DNA of 53,253 bases, from positions 1 through 53,253 of the forward strand of contig NZ_JANZKV010000068.1 of NCBI RefSeq assembly GCF_025060895.1, given 5' to 3'. The position numbers were made by a program, and so were the translations under genes. This DNA comes from Stieleria sedimenti. Lineage in GTDB: Bacteria > Planctomycetota > Planctomycetia > Pirellulales > Pirellulaceae. Positions 18,326 to 27,876 of this stretch are shown here, piece by piece (positions within the stretch are counted from its first letter, which is position 1; every line of letters starts with the position of its first letter). A model generated the notes under the pieces. That model searched no databases. It was given only the letters and a program-made list of their open reading frames with translations, and was not told the DNA's origin.

Positions 18326-20806
18326 TTATTCTGTCAGCGGTTCGACGTGCCAGATTTCATCGGCGTACTGCTGAATCGTTCGGTCGCTGGAGAACCATCC
18401 GCTGTTGGCGGCGTTGAGAATACTCATCCGGTCCCATTGATCGGGCTTTTGATAGGTTTCCGCCACGCGTTCTTGTGCGTCAATGAAGCTGCGTAGATCG
18501 GCGATGGTCAGCCATTGGTCGTGCGGGTTTCTCAGGCCCGAGGTCAACTCGCCGAAGACACCGGGTTCGGAGCCGTGGAAATGACCGCCTTCGAGCAATT
18601 CCATCACGCGGGCGATCGCGGGATCGGCGGCGATGATCGCATTGGGGTCATAGCTCTGTCGCGTTTCTTGGGCTTCGGCGGCATTGAGTCCGAAGAGGAA
18701 GAAGTTTTCGGCACCGGCCTTTTCGCGAATCTCAATGTTCGCACCGTCGAGTGTCCCGATCGTCAGCGCCCCGTTCATCATGAACTTCATGTTGCCCGTT
18801 CCCGAGGCTTCTTTGCCGGCGGTGGAGATCTGTTCGCTCAACTCGGTGCCGGGGCAGATGACTTCCATCGCCGAAACGCGGTAGTTGGGGAAGAACACCA
18901 ATCGCAGCAGGTCGCGTGCGCGGGGTTCCTTGTTGACGACGCGGGCGACGTTGTTGATCAGTTTGACGATCAGTTTGGCCAGGTGATACCCCGGCGCCGC
19001 CTTGCCTCCGATCAAAACGCATCGCGGCACCATGCCGGCGGTTTCGCCTCGCAGAATGCGGTCGTAGAGGTGGATGACGTGCAACACGTTCATCAACTGT
19101 CGCTTGTACTCATGGATCCGTTTGACTTGAACGTCGAACAGCATCGAGGGGTCGAAGTCGACGCCGGTGTTTTTCTGGACGTACTTGGACAATCGTTCTT
19201 TGTTGGCGTTTTTGACTGCACGCCAGCGGCTGCGGAATTCGGCGTCTTCGGCGAGCGGAGCCAGCGTCTTAATCTCTTCCAAATTGGATTCCCAACCCGT
19301 GCCGATCGTCTCATTCATCAAGTCACGCAGTCCCGGGTTGCAGTGGGACAGCCAGCGCCGTTGGGTGACGCCGTTGGTCTTGTTGTTGATTTTGTTCGGC
19401 CAGATGCGATCAAAATCGGCGAACAGTCCTGTCTTGAGCAAGTCGGTGTGCAGCTGCGCGACGCCGTTGACCGAAAAGCTTCCGACGATCGACAGGTAGG
19501 CCATTCGAATGTGCGGCGTGTGGCCTTCTTCGATCAGCGAAACTCGTTTGAGCAAATCGGGCTCGTTCGGGAATTTTGCTGCGACCTGGGCGAGGAAACG
19601 CTCGTTGATTTCAAAAATGATTTCCAAGACACGCGGCAGCAACTGTCCGAACAGGCTGACCGACCAGCGCTCGAGGGCTTCGGGCAACAGGGTGTGATTG
19701 GTGTAGGCCATGCACTGCGTCGTGATCGCCCAGGCCTGGTCCCATTCCAGTTCATGTTCATCCATCAGCAGTCGCATCAGCTCGGGGACGGCGCAGGCGG
19801 GGTGCGTGTCATTGAGCTGGAAGCAGTTCTTTTGACCAAACTCGCTGAAATCCTCGCCGTGCCGTTCGACCCAGTTGGCCAAGACGTCCTGCAGGCTGGC
19901 CGAGACCAGGAAGTACTGTTGTTTTAGACGCAGCTCTTTTCCGTTCTCGCTGGCGTCGTTGGGGTACAGCACCATCGAGATCTGTTCGGCGTTGTTTTTC
20001 TGCGCGACCGATTCGGGGTAACTGCCGGCGTTGAATTCATTCAGATCAAACGCGTCGGTCGCCGTCGCCTTCCAGAGGCGGAGTGTATTGACGGTGCCGT
20101 TTCGGAAACCGGGAATGGGCATGTCGTAGGGGACCGCCACGATGTCGTGCGATTCCACCCAGCGGCTGTGTGGTTTTCCGTTTTCGTCGACGTAGCGTTC
20201 GGTTCGGCCGTACAAGCGGATCCGTTTGGTGTCCTCGGGCCGCTCGATTTCCCAAGGGTTTCCGTCACGCAGCCAGTGGTCGGGGGCTTCGACTTGGCGG
20301 CCATTTTCGATCATCTGGTGGAACATCCCGTATTCGTAGCGAATCCCATACCCGGAGACCGGCAACTGCAGATTGGCGCAGCTATCGAGAAAGCAGGCCG
20401 CGAGCCGTCCGAGTCCGCCGTTGCCCAACCCGGCATCGTGTTCCTTGTCGATGACCTCTTCCAATTCGACACCGAAACGATGCAACGCCTTGCGCATTGC
20501 CTCGTCGAGGTCCATGTTTTGGATCGCGTTGTTGAGTGACCGTCCGAGCAGAAATTCCAGCGACAAATAGTTGACGTGACGCGTGTCGCTGGCCGCGAGC
20601 AATTCGCGGGTGCGGCGCCAGTCGCGGCTGATCCGATCTCGGATCGTGATGGCCGCCGCGCGAAAGCAATAGCCGGGATCTGAGTCGATGTCGTCACGTC
20701 CCAGAGTGAACAGCAGGTGTCGGCGCAACTCGTGTGAGAGCGAGCCGAGGAGCACATCGTCAGATTCGGGAGACGGGGAGACAGCGGAATCAAGGGTCTT
20801 TTGCAT
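18326..20806 (-). CDS. glgP: Glycogen/starch phosphorylase
   Basis: An 826 aa GT35 family phosphorylase that releases glucose 1-phosphate from glycogen or maltodextrin using phosphate and PLP. Family landmarks are LEFLLGRSLNNA, the GLGNGGLGRLAACFLDS segment, FQLNDTHPA, and the PLP-lysine region EASGTGNMKFMMNGALTIGT. Length and motifs are complete. The ATG at 20806 (MQKTLDSAVSP) is preferred over upstream in-frame codons because the upstream residues are unlike the family, but no clear Shine-Dalgarno is seen. It stands alone, convergent with the serine hydrolase and divergent from the solute-binding protein gene; no other glycogen genes are adjacent. Confidence 0.96.
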   Translation of the reverse strand: MQKTLDSAVSPSPESDDVLLGSLSHELRRHLLFTLGRDDIDSDPGYCFRAAAITIRDRISRDWRRTRELLAASDTRHVNYLSLEFLLGRSLNNAIQNMDLDEAMRKALHRFGVELEEVIDKEHDAGLGNGGLGRLAACFLDSCANLQLPVSGYGIRYEYGMFHQMIENGRQVEAPDHWLRDGNPWEIERPEDTKRIRLYGRTERYVDENGKPHSRWVESHDIVAVPYDMPIPGFRNGTVNTLRLWKATATDAFDLNEFNAGSYPESVAQKNNAEQISMVLYPNDASENGKELRLKQQYFLVSASLQDVLANWVERHGEDFSEFGQKNCFQLNDTHPACAVPELMRLLMDEHELEWDQAWAITTQCMAYTNHTLLPEALERWSVSLFGQLLPRVLEIIFEINERFLAQVAAKFPNEPDLLKRVSLIEEGHTPHIRMAYLSIVGSFSVNGVAQLHTDLLKTGLFADFDRIWPNKINNKTNGVTQRRWLSHCNPGLRDLMNETIGTGWESNLEEIKTLAPLAEDAEFRSRWRAVKNANKERLSKYVQKNTGVDFDPSMLFDVQVKRIHEYKRQLMNVLHVIHLYDRILRGETAGMVPRCVLIGGKAAPGYHLAKLIVKLINNVARVVNKEPRARDLLRLVFFPNYRVSAMEVICPGTELSEQISTAGKEASGTGNMKFMMNGALTIGTLDGANIEIREKAGAENFFLFGLNAAEAQETRQSYDPNAIIAADPAIARVMELLEGGHFHGSEPGVFGELTSGLRNPHDQWLTIADLRSFIDAQERVAETYQKPDQWDRMSILNAANSGWFSSDRTIQQYADEIWHVEPLTE

Positions 20807-21420
20807 CGGTAGAGTCGAGGGGGCTATTGGGAACCGAGTCAAGTTACAGAGGGACAAGGGCACGCTCGAGCACCTTGTCATAAGGTGCAAACGGTCCAGA
20901 AACAAGCGGGAGGTCTGTCAGGCCGGACAGCGGCGAAATGACCGCCCTCACGGGGAGAAAGGGGGCGTGCGGTCCGTCGTCTCGTCCGAAGACGAGACAC
21001 CATCATCTTTCCTAATCGGCAAGGTCGTTGATCCTCGCGAGGCAAAGCGATGGGATTCTGCCTTCGCCACACGCCACAAGCCGCATCATCGGCCCCGCTT
21101 CCGCAATCGCTACACGTCTCGCTTTCGTTCGCCCTGACGGCCGAAAACGCGATCAGGGGACATCGCGCCAGGTGAGGAAATCGCTCTCCCCTTTACCGCG
21201 TGACCCCTCTTCCGCGGCTGCTCGGAGGGTGACTTCGAAACCTGCACGGCCCCGAAACGGGGCGTGGGGGGGAGGCCGTATGCGTCGTCGCCCGGCGGTG
21301 TCGTAGCAGCGGGAGCCCGTCCGTTGTCCCGCATTCTGGTTGAATTGCCCGGACCGAATGGGCCGGCGCGTCAGGGGCAAGACACGTTTTTCAGCAACCT
21401 CCATCCAAGGCGAACAATCC
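20807..21420. other. 614-base divergent intergenic region, glgP / solute-binding protein
   Basis: No convincing gene is present. It must hold promoters for two divergent genes. A perfect hairpin, GTCTCGTC-CGAA-GACGAGAC, lies at 20979-20998 (8-bp stem, 4-base loop). Short open frames here lack ribosome binding sites and protein character. Confidence 0.5.
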
Positions 21421-22701
21421 ATGAAGCAAAGTCGACGAACCGTACTCGCCACTGCCGCCAGCGCCGCGGTCGCGTTGGCCGCTGCGCCAGATCGCGTTTT
21501 TGGCACCGCGCCCTACGGATTTGTCAAACAGCAACGCACGCTCAGGGTTTTGGGCACGCACGTGACGCTTCAGCAGCCCATCCGCGAGCAAGCGGAAAAG
21601 GATTTGGGGATCAAGCTGCAGTTCCAGCCGGGGGGCAGCGCCTCGGTCCTGCATCAGGCTTCGACGCGTCCGGAGTCGTTCGATCTATACGAACAGTGGT
21701 CCAACAGTATCCGCGTGCTCTGGCAGGCCGGGTCAATCCAGCCCCTGGACCTTTCGCGGCTGGTTTATTGGGACGAGATCAACAGTCTGACGAAGACGGG
21801 AAAGCTGACACCACACGGTCGAATCGGCGCCGGCGACGCCCCCAACAAACTGCTGTACGTTCAACGCGATGGATCCCTGGCGGCCCAGGAAACCAAACAG
21901 ATTAGCTTTCTGCCCTACGTCCACAATGTCGACTCCTTCGCCTATGACGCGTCGGTGGTCCCGCGTGGCGTGGCGTACAAGACGGAAAGTTGGAGTTGGT
22001 TGTTGGATCCTCGTTGGGCGGGCCGCGTCGCGTTGTGCAACGAGCCGACCATCGGGCTGTTTGACATCGCCTTGGCGGTCCAATCCAAGGGACTGATCGA
22101 ATTCGACGACATCGGCAACCTTTCCAAAGCGGAGATCACCGCGCTGTTTCGCATCCTGGTCGAGCTGCGCCGCCAGGGACACTTTCGTGGCGTTTGGAAT
22201 AGCGTGCCCCGCTCGGTCGAACTGATGCGTGGCGGCGAAGCGGTGATCGAAAGCATGTTCTCGCCCGGCGTCTCTGCCCTCCGCGCCGAGCACATCGATT
22301 GCGTTTACGCGGCACCCAAGGAAGGCTATCGAGCATGGCACGGCGTGATGTGTCTCTCCGCAGCCGCCTCCTCCACCGCAATAGACGCGGCGTACGAGTA
22401 CATGAATTGGTGGTTGTCCGGTTGGCCGGGTGCGTTCATCGCGCGGCAGGGCTACTACATCTCCAATCCACAGCGGTCCCGTCACGAAATGACCGCGCCG
22501 GAGTGGGACTATTGGTACGCGGGCAAACCCGCCGCCTGTGATTTGAAGGGCACCGACGGACGCGTGGTCGTTCGCCGTGGCGAAGCCCGCACCGGGGGTT
22601 CCTACGAACGACGTTTTAGCAATGTCGCCGTCTGGAATACCGTGATGAAAAACTATGAATCCACGTTGAGCGCTTGGAACGAGTTTCTGACCGCGAACTA
22701 A
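21421..22701 (+). CDS. Tat-exported extracellular solute-binding protein (PotD-like ABC family)
   Basis: A 426 aa periplasmic-binding-protein-like protein. The N-terminus MKQSRRTVLATAASAAV carries a twin-arginine motif (SRRTVL) and a hydrophobic core, with a cut likely after RVFG or nearby. The mature part resembles bacterial extracellular solute-binding proteins of the spermidine/putrescine/iron type (beginning LRVLGTHV, then SFDLYEQWSNS and PYVHNVDSFAYD). No permease or ATPase gene is adjacent. It is followed after 34 bases by a membrane histidine kinase, so it may present ligand to that sensor rather than to a transporter. The ATG at 21421 fits the Tat signal, with AAGG upstream. Confidence 0.8.
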   Translation: MKQSRRTVLATAASAAVALAAAPDRVFGTAPYGFVKQQRTLRVLGTHVTLQQPIREQAEKDLGIKLQFQPGGSASVLHQASTRPESFDLYEQWSNSIRVLWQAGSIQPLDLSRLVYWDEINSLTKTGKLTPHGRIGAGDAPNKLLYVQRDGSLAAQETKQISFLPYVHNVDSFAYDASVVPRGVAYKTESWSWLLDPRWAGRVALCNEPTIGLFDIALAVQSKGLIEFDDIGNLSKAEITALFRILVELRRQGHFRGVWNSVPRSVELMRGGEAVIESMFSPGVSALRAEHIDCVYAAPKEGYRAWHGVMCLSAAASSTAIDAAYEYMNWWLSGWPGAFIARQGYYISNPQRSRHEMTAPEWDYWYAGKPAACDLKGTDGRVVVRRGEARTGGSYERRFSNVAVWNTVMKNYESTLSAWNEFLTAN

Positions 22702-22735
22702 AGCCCGCCTACGTCACCCCGACACCCTTTCGAGA

Positions 22736-24604
22736 ATGTTTCAGCTGTCGCTAAAACGAAAGATCTATCTCGGCTTCGGCATCATTTTGATGCTGGTGTT
22801 CGGCAATGCGCTGGCGGTCTACATCGGATCCAAACGGATCACGAACGAAACCAACCGGATGAGCGAGATCGAAGCGGTCAACGCCGTCGTGCTCGGCTTG
22901 GATCGCGATGTTCAAGAGCTGCGGTTGCGGGCCGACCGCTTTGTCTTTTCCGGCCGCCAATCACAATCCGACGCCGCCAAGGAGATCTTTGTGCGGCTCC
23001 GCGCCAACATTGAAACGGCGACGAAGCAGCAGACGGATCCCGAATTGGTGGCGCTGTTCGAACAGATCAACTCACGCGTGACGGAATACGCAAAACATTT
23101 TGATTCCGTTATCGTCGAACGAAAAATCCGGCAAGACCTCGTCGAACAGCAGTTGCCGGCATTGGCCAAACGGATCGATGAATGCACCTCGCGATTGTCC
23201 GATCAGTTGTCCGGACTCGGGGTCGATGATCAGAACCGTTTGGCATTGGTGCGGTCCCAGTCCGCCTTTTCCCGAGCGGAAAAGTTTCTGTTGAAGTATT
23301 TCGAGAATCCCGACGGCGAACTGGTCGCCGCGACGATTCAAGCGATCAACGACGCGGTGTCTCAACTGGACGAAATTCAAGGTGACGGGGGCAAAGTCGA
23401 AGAGATCATTGAGGCGATTCGGGACTATGAAGGCGTCGGCCTGCGGGCCGTGCAAGCGACGCGCAGCTATCTTTTTCTTCGCAACGTGGTCATCGCCGGT
23501 GAAGAGTCGGAGGTGTCGTACTACTCGGCACAGCTGCGTTCTCATGCCGAAGCTCGCCGTGAATTCATCGCTTCGCAGTTGGCGTCCACCACGTATCGCG
23601 TCCGACTACTTTCCTTGGGCATCGTCGTGACCGCCGTCGGGTTGTCGTTGTTGATCGCAACCCGACTGGCGCTGCTGATCGTCACCCCCATTTCCGATCT
23701 GACCAGAACCTTCGAGCGACTGTCCAGTGGTGAGGTGTTGGCAGATGTGCCGGGAACCGAAAGGACCGATGAGATCGGGAAAATGGCCACGGCGGCCCGC
23801 ATTTTTAGTGACCAAAACCTGCGGACCCGAGAACTGTTGCAGCAGTCCCAGGCACTCGGGCGTGAACTCCGTGAAAAAGCCTCGCAGCTGCAGGCGACCA
23901 ACGAAGAACTCGACAGCTTTGCCTACGTGGCCTCGCACGACTTGCGTTCACCGCTGCGCGGGATCAAACACCTGGCTCAATGGATCGAAGAGGATGTTCG
24001 CGACGACCTGTCCAGTGACGGCGAAGTCTATCTGGACAATCTGAAAGTCAGGGTCGGCAAACTGGAGGTCCTGTTGGAGGACCTGTTGGATTTCTCACGC
24101 GTCGGCAGAATCAATCCGCCTTCAGAGATCGTCGAAGTTCGATCGGTGCTTGAAAACATCGTCGACATGGTCAGCAATCCGCAATCGATTGAAGTCAAGT
24201 GGCCGGATGATCTGCCGGTGTTCGAAACCGTCCGGCCGCCGCTCGAACAGGTGTTCATGAATCTGGTCGGCAACGCCATCAAGCACAACGACAAGGGCGC
24301 CCAGGGCTGCGTCGAGGTGACGTGGGCAAACGGCGACCATCAGTTTCGATTCTCCGTCCGCGACAATGGCCCCGGAATCGAAGCGACCAATTTCGATCGT
24401 ATCTTTCAGATGTATCAGCGCGTCGGCAATCCCACGGTGGAAGGCAGCGGCATGGGGCTGGCGATCGTCAAGAAGCAAGTTGAATACTTCGGCGGCACGA
24501 TCGAAGTGGAATCAGAACTCGGCCGCGGAACCACCTTTCATTTTTCCTGGCCTCGCGAGTTAGCGACAACGTCCCCTGAAGTCTTCTGTGGAGCATCGAT
24601 ATGA
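22736..24604 (+). CDS. Membrane sensor histidine kinase (helical sensor, HAMP, HisKA, HATPase)
   Basis: A 622 aa sensor kinase. TM1 is at about 9-30, an all-helical periplasmic sensor region of about 255 residues follows (31-289), and TM2 is at about 290-316. A HAMP domain with the PISDLTRTFERLSSGE segment comes next, then a short coiled coil to 390. The dimerisation domain has the phospho-His at His401 (YVASHDLRSPLRG). The ATPase has the N-box NLVGNAIKHN, DNGPGIE and GSGMGLAIVKK. The sensor region looks like an MCP/HBM-type helical bundle. Its stop overlaps the next receiver gene as ATGA, indicating a cognate pair. The ligand is unknown; the upstream solute-binding protein is a candidate partner. 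Confidence 0.92.
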   Translation: MFQLSLKRKIYLGFGIILMLVFGNALAVYIGSKRITNETNRMSEIEAVNAVVLGLDRDVQELRLRADRFVFSGRQSQSDAAKEIFVRLRANIETATKQQTDPELVALFEQINSRVTEYAKHFDSVIVERKIRQDLVEQQLPALAKRIDECTSRLSDQLSGLGVDDQNRLALVRSQSAFSRAEKFLLKYFENPDGELVAATIQAINDAVSQLDEIQGDGGKVEEIIEAIRDYEGVGLRAVQATRSYLFLRNVVIAGEESEVSYYSAQLRSHAEARREFIASQLASTTYRVRLLSLGIVVTAVGLSLLIATRLALLIVTPISDLTRTFERLSSGEVLADVPGTERTDEIGKMATAARIFSDQNLRTRELLQQSQALGRELREKASQLQATNEELDSFAYVASHDLRSPLRGIKHLAQWIEEDVRDDLSSDGEVYLDNLKVRVGKLEVLLEDLLDFSRVGRINPPSEIVEVRSVLENIVDMVSNPQSIEVKWPDDLPVFETVRPPLEQVFMNLVGNAIKHNDKGAQGCVEVTWANGDHQFRFSVRDNGPGIEATNFDRIFQMYQRVGNPTVEGSGMGLAIVKKQVEYFGGTIEVESELGRGTTFHFSWPRELATTSPEVFCGASI

Positions 24605-25038
24605 GCAATGGCACGCCGACAATCCTGGTCGTCGAAGACGACTTCGTCGATCTGGAAATCATCCGCCGGGGAGTGGCCAAACGCGGTTTACAGGCCGACA
24701 TCCTCAACGCGACCGATGGTGCCGCCGCGCTTGAGTTGCTGCGTTCGGATCGCTTGACGCCGGAGCAACGCGGTCAATTGGTCGTGTTGCTGGACATCAA
24801 CATGCCCGGAATGAACGGGCATCAGTTTCTGGACGAAATCAGAGCCGACCAAACGCTTCGCCACACCGTCATTTTCATCCTCACCACCTCGGATCACCCG
24901 CGCGACGTGACGCGGGCGTACGAACGGAATGTTGCGGGGTTTTTTTTGAAGTCAAACCTGGGGGGGCTGTTGGAAACGCTGTCCTCGTATCTCAATCACG
25001 TCAAATTTCCTCCCGCGGCAACGCTGCAAACCAGCTGA
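24601..25038 (+). CDS. Single-domain response regulator (Rcp1-like receiver)
   Basis: A 145 aa CheY/Rcp1-type receiver with no output domain. The acidic pocket is EDD at 12-14, the phospho-acceptor is Asp65 (LLDINMPGMNG), the switch Thr is in ILTTSDHP, and the conserved Lys is Lys117. The loop between helix 2 and strand 3 is extended (RSDRLTPEQRGQ), as in the phytochrome-partner Rcp1 class. The ATG overlaps the kinase stop (ATGA), with GGAG 7 bases upstream, so it is almost certainly translated with the kinase and receives its phosphate. The downstream target is unknown. Confidence 0.93.
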   Translation: MSNGTPTILVVEDDFVDLEIIRRGVAKRGLQADILNATDGAAALELLRSDRLTPEQRGQLVVLLDINMPGMNGHQFLDEIRADQTLRHTVIFILTTSDHPRDVTRAYERNVAGFFLKSNLGGLLETLSSYLNHVKFPPAATLQTS

Positions 25039-25240
25039 TTGTCGGTGTTCCTTCAACTCAGCTGAACAAACCTGCATCCCGCCACGAAGCGATCTACGTA
25101 TTCATTGAAGCAATCGCAAGTCTGGGTCACCCCTGCCGGCATCCCTCCCAAAACGTGCCATCGGTGATTCGCACACCTGACGTGTCCTGATTGCCCTCCA
25201 CTGGCTCCCGCCCCTCCAATCCCCCACCTGGAGAACCAAA

Positions 25241-25753
25241 ATGTCAAGCCTGACCAGCAAGCCGTCCCGAACACGCAAACGTCCCTTACAACAGGCGGTG
25301 CAAGCCGGCTTGGCCAAGCGGAAGGCGAGCGGGAATGACGGAGGGTGGAGCGATCCGTCCAAGGCGACTCGGACACCGCGGATCCTTTGCATCGACGATG
25401 ACCCCGAGATTTGTCGCACGTTGGAAATGCGTCTGAGTGACTATCAGGCGGAAGTCCTGGTCGCCTACTTCGGCACTCAAGGGTTTTGGGAAGCGATCAC
25501 CGATCACCCCGATCTGATTCTGATGGACGTCTCCATGCCCAGTGGTGACGGACGGTTTGTGTTGGAATCATTGCGGAACAACCAGGCGACCGAGGGAATC
25601 CCCGTGATTGTTTTGACGGGCATGCGTGACCCCGAGCTGCATTCGGAAATGCTGGCGTTGGGGGCCGACCGTTTTCTCAATAAACCGATCCATTTCGATG
25701 TCTTGCTCCGCGAAATGCAATCCTTCGTCGAACTTTCAAAACGTCCCGAATAG
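25241..25753 (+). CDS. Response regulator with N-terminal basic extension
   Basis: A 170 aa protein: a Lys/Arg/Ser-rich leader of about 45 residues, then a receiver domain. The acidic pocket is DDD at 52-54, the phospho-acceptor is Asp96 (LMDVSMPSGDG) and the conserved Lys is Lys148. The segment VIVLTGMRDPELHSEML closely resembles the second receiver of the protein at 27877-28821, pointing to local duplication. The ATG at 25241 follows GGAGAACCAAA. No output domain is present; the basic leader could bind nucleic acid or a partner, but that is speculation. Confidence 0.9.
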   Translation: MSSLTSKPSRTRKRPLQQAVQAGLAKRKASGNDGGWSDPSKATRTPRILCIDDDPEICRTLEMRLSDYQAEVLVAYFGTQGFWEAITDHPDLILMDVSMPSGDGRFVLESLRNNQATEGIPVIVLTGMRDPELHSEMLALGADRFLNKPIHFDVLLREMQSFVELSKRPE

Positions 25754-25851
25754 CCCGCCGCGCATTCGGGAACTGCCACGCCGTCGCGAACCGCTCGGAC
25801 GCGACACGAGCGGGGTGGGGACGGAAACGCACAACCGCGAAAGAGAGAGTC

Positions 25852-27426
25852 ATGGTGATCGCAGAACAGAAGACGCAGTTGAGAATCCTGTTGATCGAAG
25901 ATGATTGCGTCGATGGCGAGTCGGTCACCCGATCGCTGAACAAGGCGTTTCCCAATTGCGGCGTTCGGCGCGTGCGTTGCTTGGGGGAGGCAATCGGCGC
26001 GGTCGCCGCGTCCGAATTTGATGTTGTGCTTGCCGATTTGTCGCTGCCGGACAGCCGCGGACTGGATTCCGTCGTCACCATGGTGCAGGCCTGTCCCCAG
26101 AATCCTTTGATCGTTCTGACCGGGCACGCCGACGATGAGCTTTCGATCACGGCGATCGCCGAAGGGGCACAAGACTATCTGGTCAAGGGACGCATCAGCC
26201 CGGAATTGCTGCAACGGTCGATTCGTTATGCCATTCAACGGCATGCGATGTTGCGACACAACGACCAACTCTTGGAAACACTGCGCCAGCGTGATCTGCT
26301 ATTGCAAAACAAGAATCAGAAACTCGAAAAGGCCTGTAAGACGGCACAGAAGTTCGTCGACAATGTCTCGCATGAGTTCCGCACACCGCTGACGGTGATC
26401 ATGGAATATGCCTCGCTGCTTGCCGATGGCATCGCCGGGCCGGTCAGCGAAGAGCAGGCAAAGTTGCTCGGGGTGATCGACGATCGGGCCAGCGACCTCA
26501 ACAACATGGTCGACGACATGCTGGACGTCAGCAAGCTGGAATCGGGGTTGTTGGGGGCGTCGCGTTCACCGTGCAAGGTGGCCGACATCATTGATCATGT
26601 GCTACCGGCGATCCGACGCAAAGCCATCGTTCGCGAGGTTCAGCTGGACGTCGAAATTGACGAGGGCTTGCCGGACGTGTTTTGTGACCCCGCCAAGGTC
26701 GGTCGGGTGATCGTCAATCTGGCTATCAACGCGATCAAGTTCACTCGCAATCCCGGCCGCGTTTGTATTTCCGCTCGCCGGCACGGTGAAGACGACATCT
26801 CCATCGCCGTTTCGGACAACGGCGTCGGCATTCCCGCGGACCGTCAACGCGAAATCTTTCAGCGGTTTGCACAGGTCAAGACGGAGATCCGCGACAGCAC
26901 CAAGGGGTTTGGGCTGGGGTTGAACATCGCTCAGGAGTTGGTGGATCTGAATTTCGGCAAGATGGATGTCGAAAGTACCGAAGGTGAGGGCAGCTCTTTC
27001 AGTTTTACGCTGCCGATCAATTGCCCCGGTGAAGTCACGCGGCGGTTCATCAGTCGGATGGCGGCGGGACACGAAGGAGAGGCCGCGGTTTCCGCCATCG
27101 CGATCGCGATCGAAGACGACACGAACGAATCGGTGATGCGGGACGTCGAACGTTTCCTGGTTCACCTGCTGAGACAAAACGATTTGATCTTCACGCTGCC
27201 TAACCGGCAATGGTTGCTGTTGGTGTCCGTGCCCTCGATCGCGCTGGACGACTTCTTGATGCGATTGAACAAAGAACGACTGCAGATCAACCGTAATCGT
27301 CCGCGTGGTCCACTACCCGAATTTCAAGTCCGAGTCGAAGGGACCTGGAATGTCGCAGAGCGGCCACAGGACATCGTTCAGATGGTCGATCAACAACTCG
27401 GTGAAGAGAACTACTGTGTCGCATGA
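25852..27426 (+). CDS. Receiver-histidine kinase hybrid with GGDEF-like C-terminal domain
   Basis: A soluble 524 aa protein. The N-terminal receiver has EDD at 16-18, Asp62 and Lys112. A coiled coil (about 130-168) leads to HisKA with phospho-His174 (NVSHEFRTPLTV), and the HATPase has NLAINAIKFT, SDNGVGIP and FGLGLNIAQ. After about residue 395 comes an extra 125-residue domain containing RQNDLIFTLPNRQWLLLVSV and ending VQMVDQQLGEE. Its pattern recalls a GGDEF domain whose signature has been lost. The protein at 29349-31037 has the same layout. The ATG at 25852 has GAGAG upstream. As a soluble receiver-kinase it probably relays phosphate from another kinase to the receiver overlapping its 3-prime end. 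Confidence 0.9.
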   Translation: MVIAEQKTQLRILLIEDDCVDGESVTRSLNKAFPNCGVRRVRCLGEAIGAVAASEFDVVLADLSLPDSRGLDSVVTMVQACPQNPLIVLTGHADDELSITAIAEGAQDYLVKGRISPELLQRSIRYAIQRHAMLRHNDQLLETLRQRDLLLQNKNQKLEKACKTAQKFVDNVSHEFRTPLTVIMEYASLLADGIAGPVSEEQAKLLGVIDDRASDLNNMVDDMLDVSKLESGLLGASRSPCKVADIIDHVLPAIRRKAIVREVQLDVEIDEGLPDVFCDPAKVGRVIVNLAINAIKFTRNPGRVCISARRHGEDDISIAVSDNGVGIPADRQREIFQRFAQVKTEIRDSTKGFGLGLNIAQELVDLNFGKMDVESTEGEGSSFSFTLPINCPGEVTRRFISRMAAGHEGEAAVSAIAIAIEDDTNESVMRDVERFLVHLLRQNDLIFTLPNRQWLLLVSVPSIALDDFLMRLNKERLQINRNRPRGPLPEFQVRVEGTWNVAERPQDIVQMVDQQLGEENYCVA

Positions 27427-27799
27427 CTCCAAGATTGTAGTGATTGATGATGATCGCGGGATCGTTCTCGGTGTGCAAATGCGTTTGGCGCACGCGGGAT
27501 ACCAGGTGCACGTCGCCTACGACGGTGCCGAAGGGCTGGAACTGATCCGGTCGGAGAACCCCGATCTGGTGTTGCTCGATGTCCAGATGCCACATCTGGA
27601 CGGGTTGTCGGTGTTGAAGACGCTGCAGGACGACCCCGACACCGTCACGCCGCCGGTGATCATGCTGTCGGCCAGTCTGCAAGATCGGCAAACGGCGCTC
27701 GATGCCGGTGCCCACTACTTTTTGACCAAACCCTATCGCAGCAGCGATCTGTTGGACGCCGTGACGTCCGTGTTCAGTGTGCCGGCCGGAATGGGCTGA
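27416..27799 (+). CDS. Single-domain response regulator overlapping the hybrid kinase
   Basis: A 127 aa receiver. Acidic residues are DDD at 11-13, the phospho-acceptor is Asp55 (LLDVQMPHLDG), the switch Ser is in IMLSASLQD and the conserved Lys is Lys105. The GTG at 27416 is chosen because the receiver fold starts within a few residues. It overlaps the end of the kinase gene by 11 bases in another frame, so translational coupling is likely. The in-frame extension back to 27305 lies inside the kinase and has no receiver character. No output domain is present. Confidence 0.88.
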   Translation: MSHDSKIVVIDDDRGIVLGVQMRLAHAGYQVHVAYDGAEGLELIRSENPDLVLLDVQMPHLDGLSVLKTLQDDPDTVTPPVIMLSASLQDRQTALDAGAHYFLTKPYRSSDLLDAVTSVFSVPAGMG

Positions 27800-27876
27800 G
27801 ACCATGAGCAACCGCCTGTTTTTTCTGTCCGAGGTCTTCGGACTTTTGACACACCCGCCGACCGATGGAGAATCAA

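Noticed and set aside
18515-19927. 470-codon open frame on the plus strand
   Set aside because: Antisense to glgP; no domain, signal or start context.
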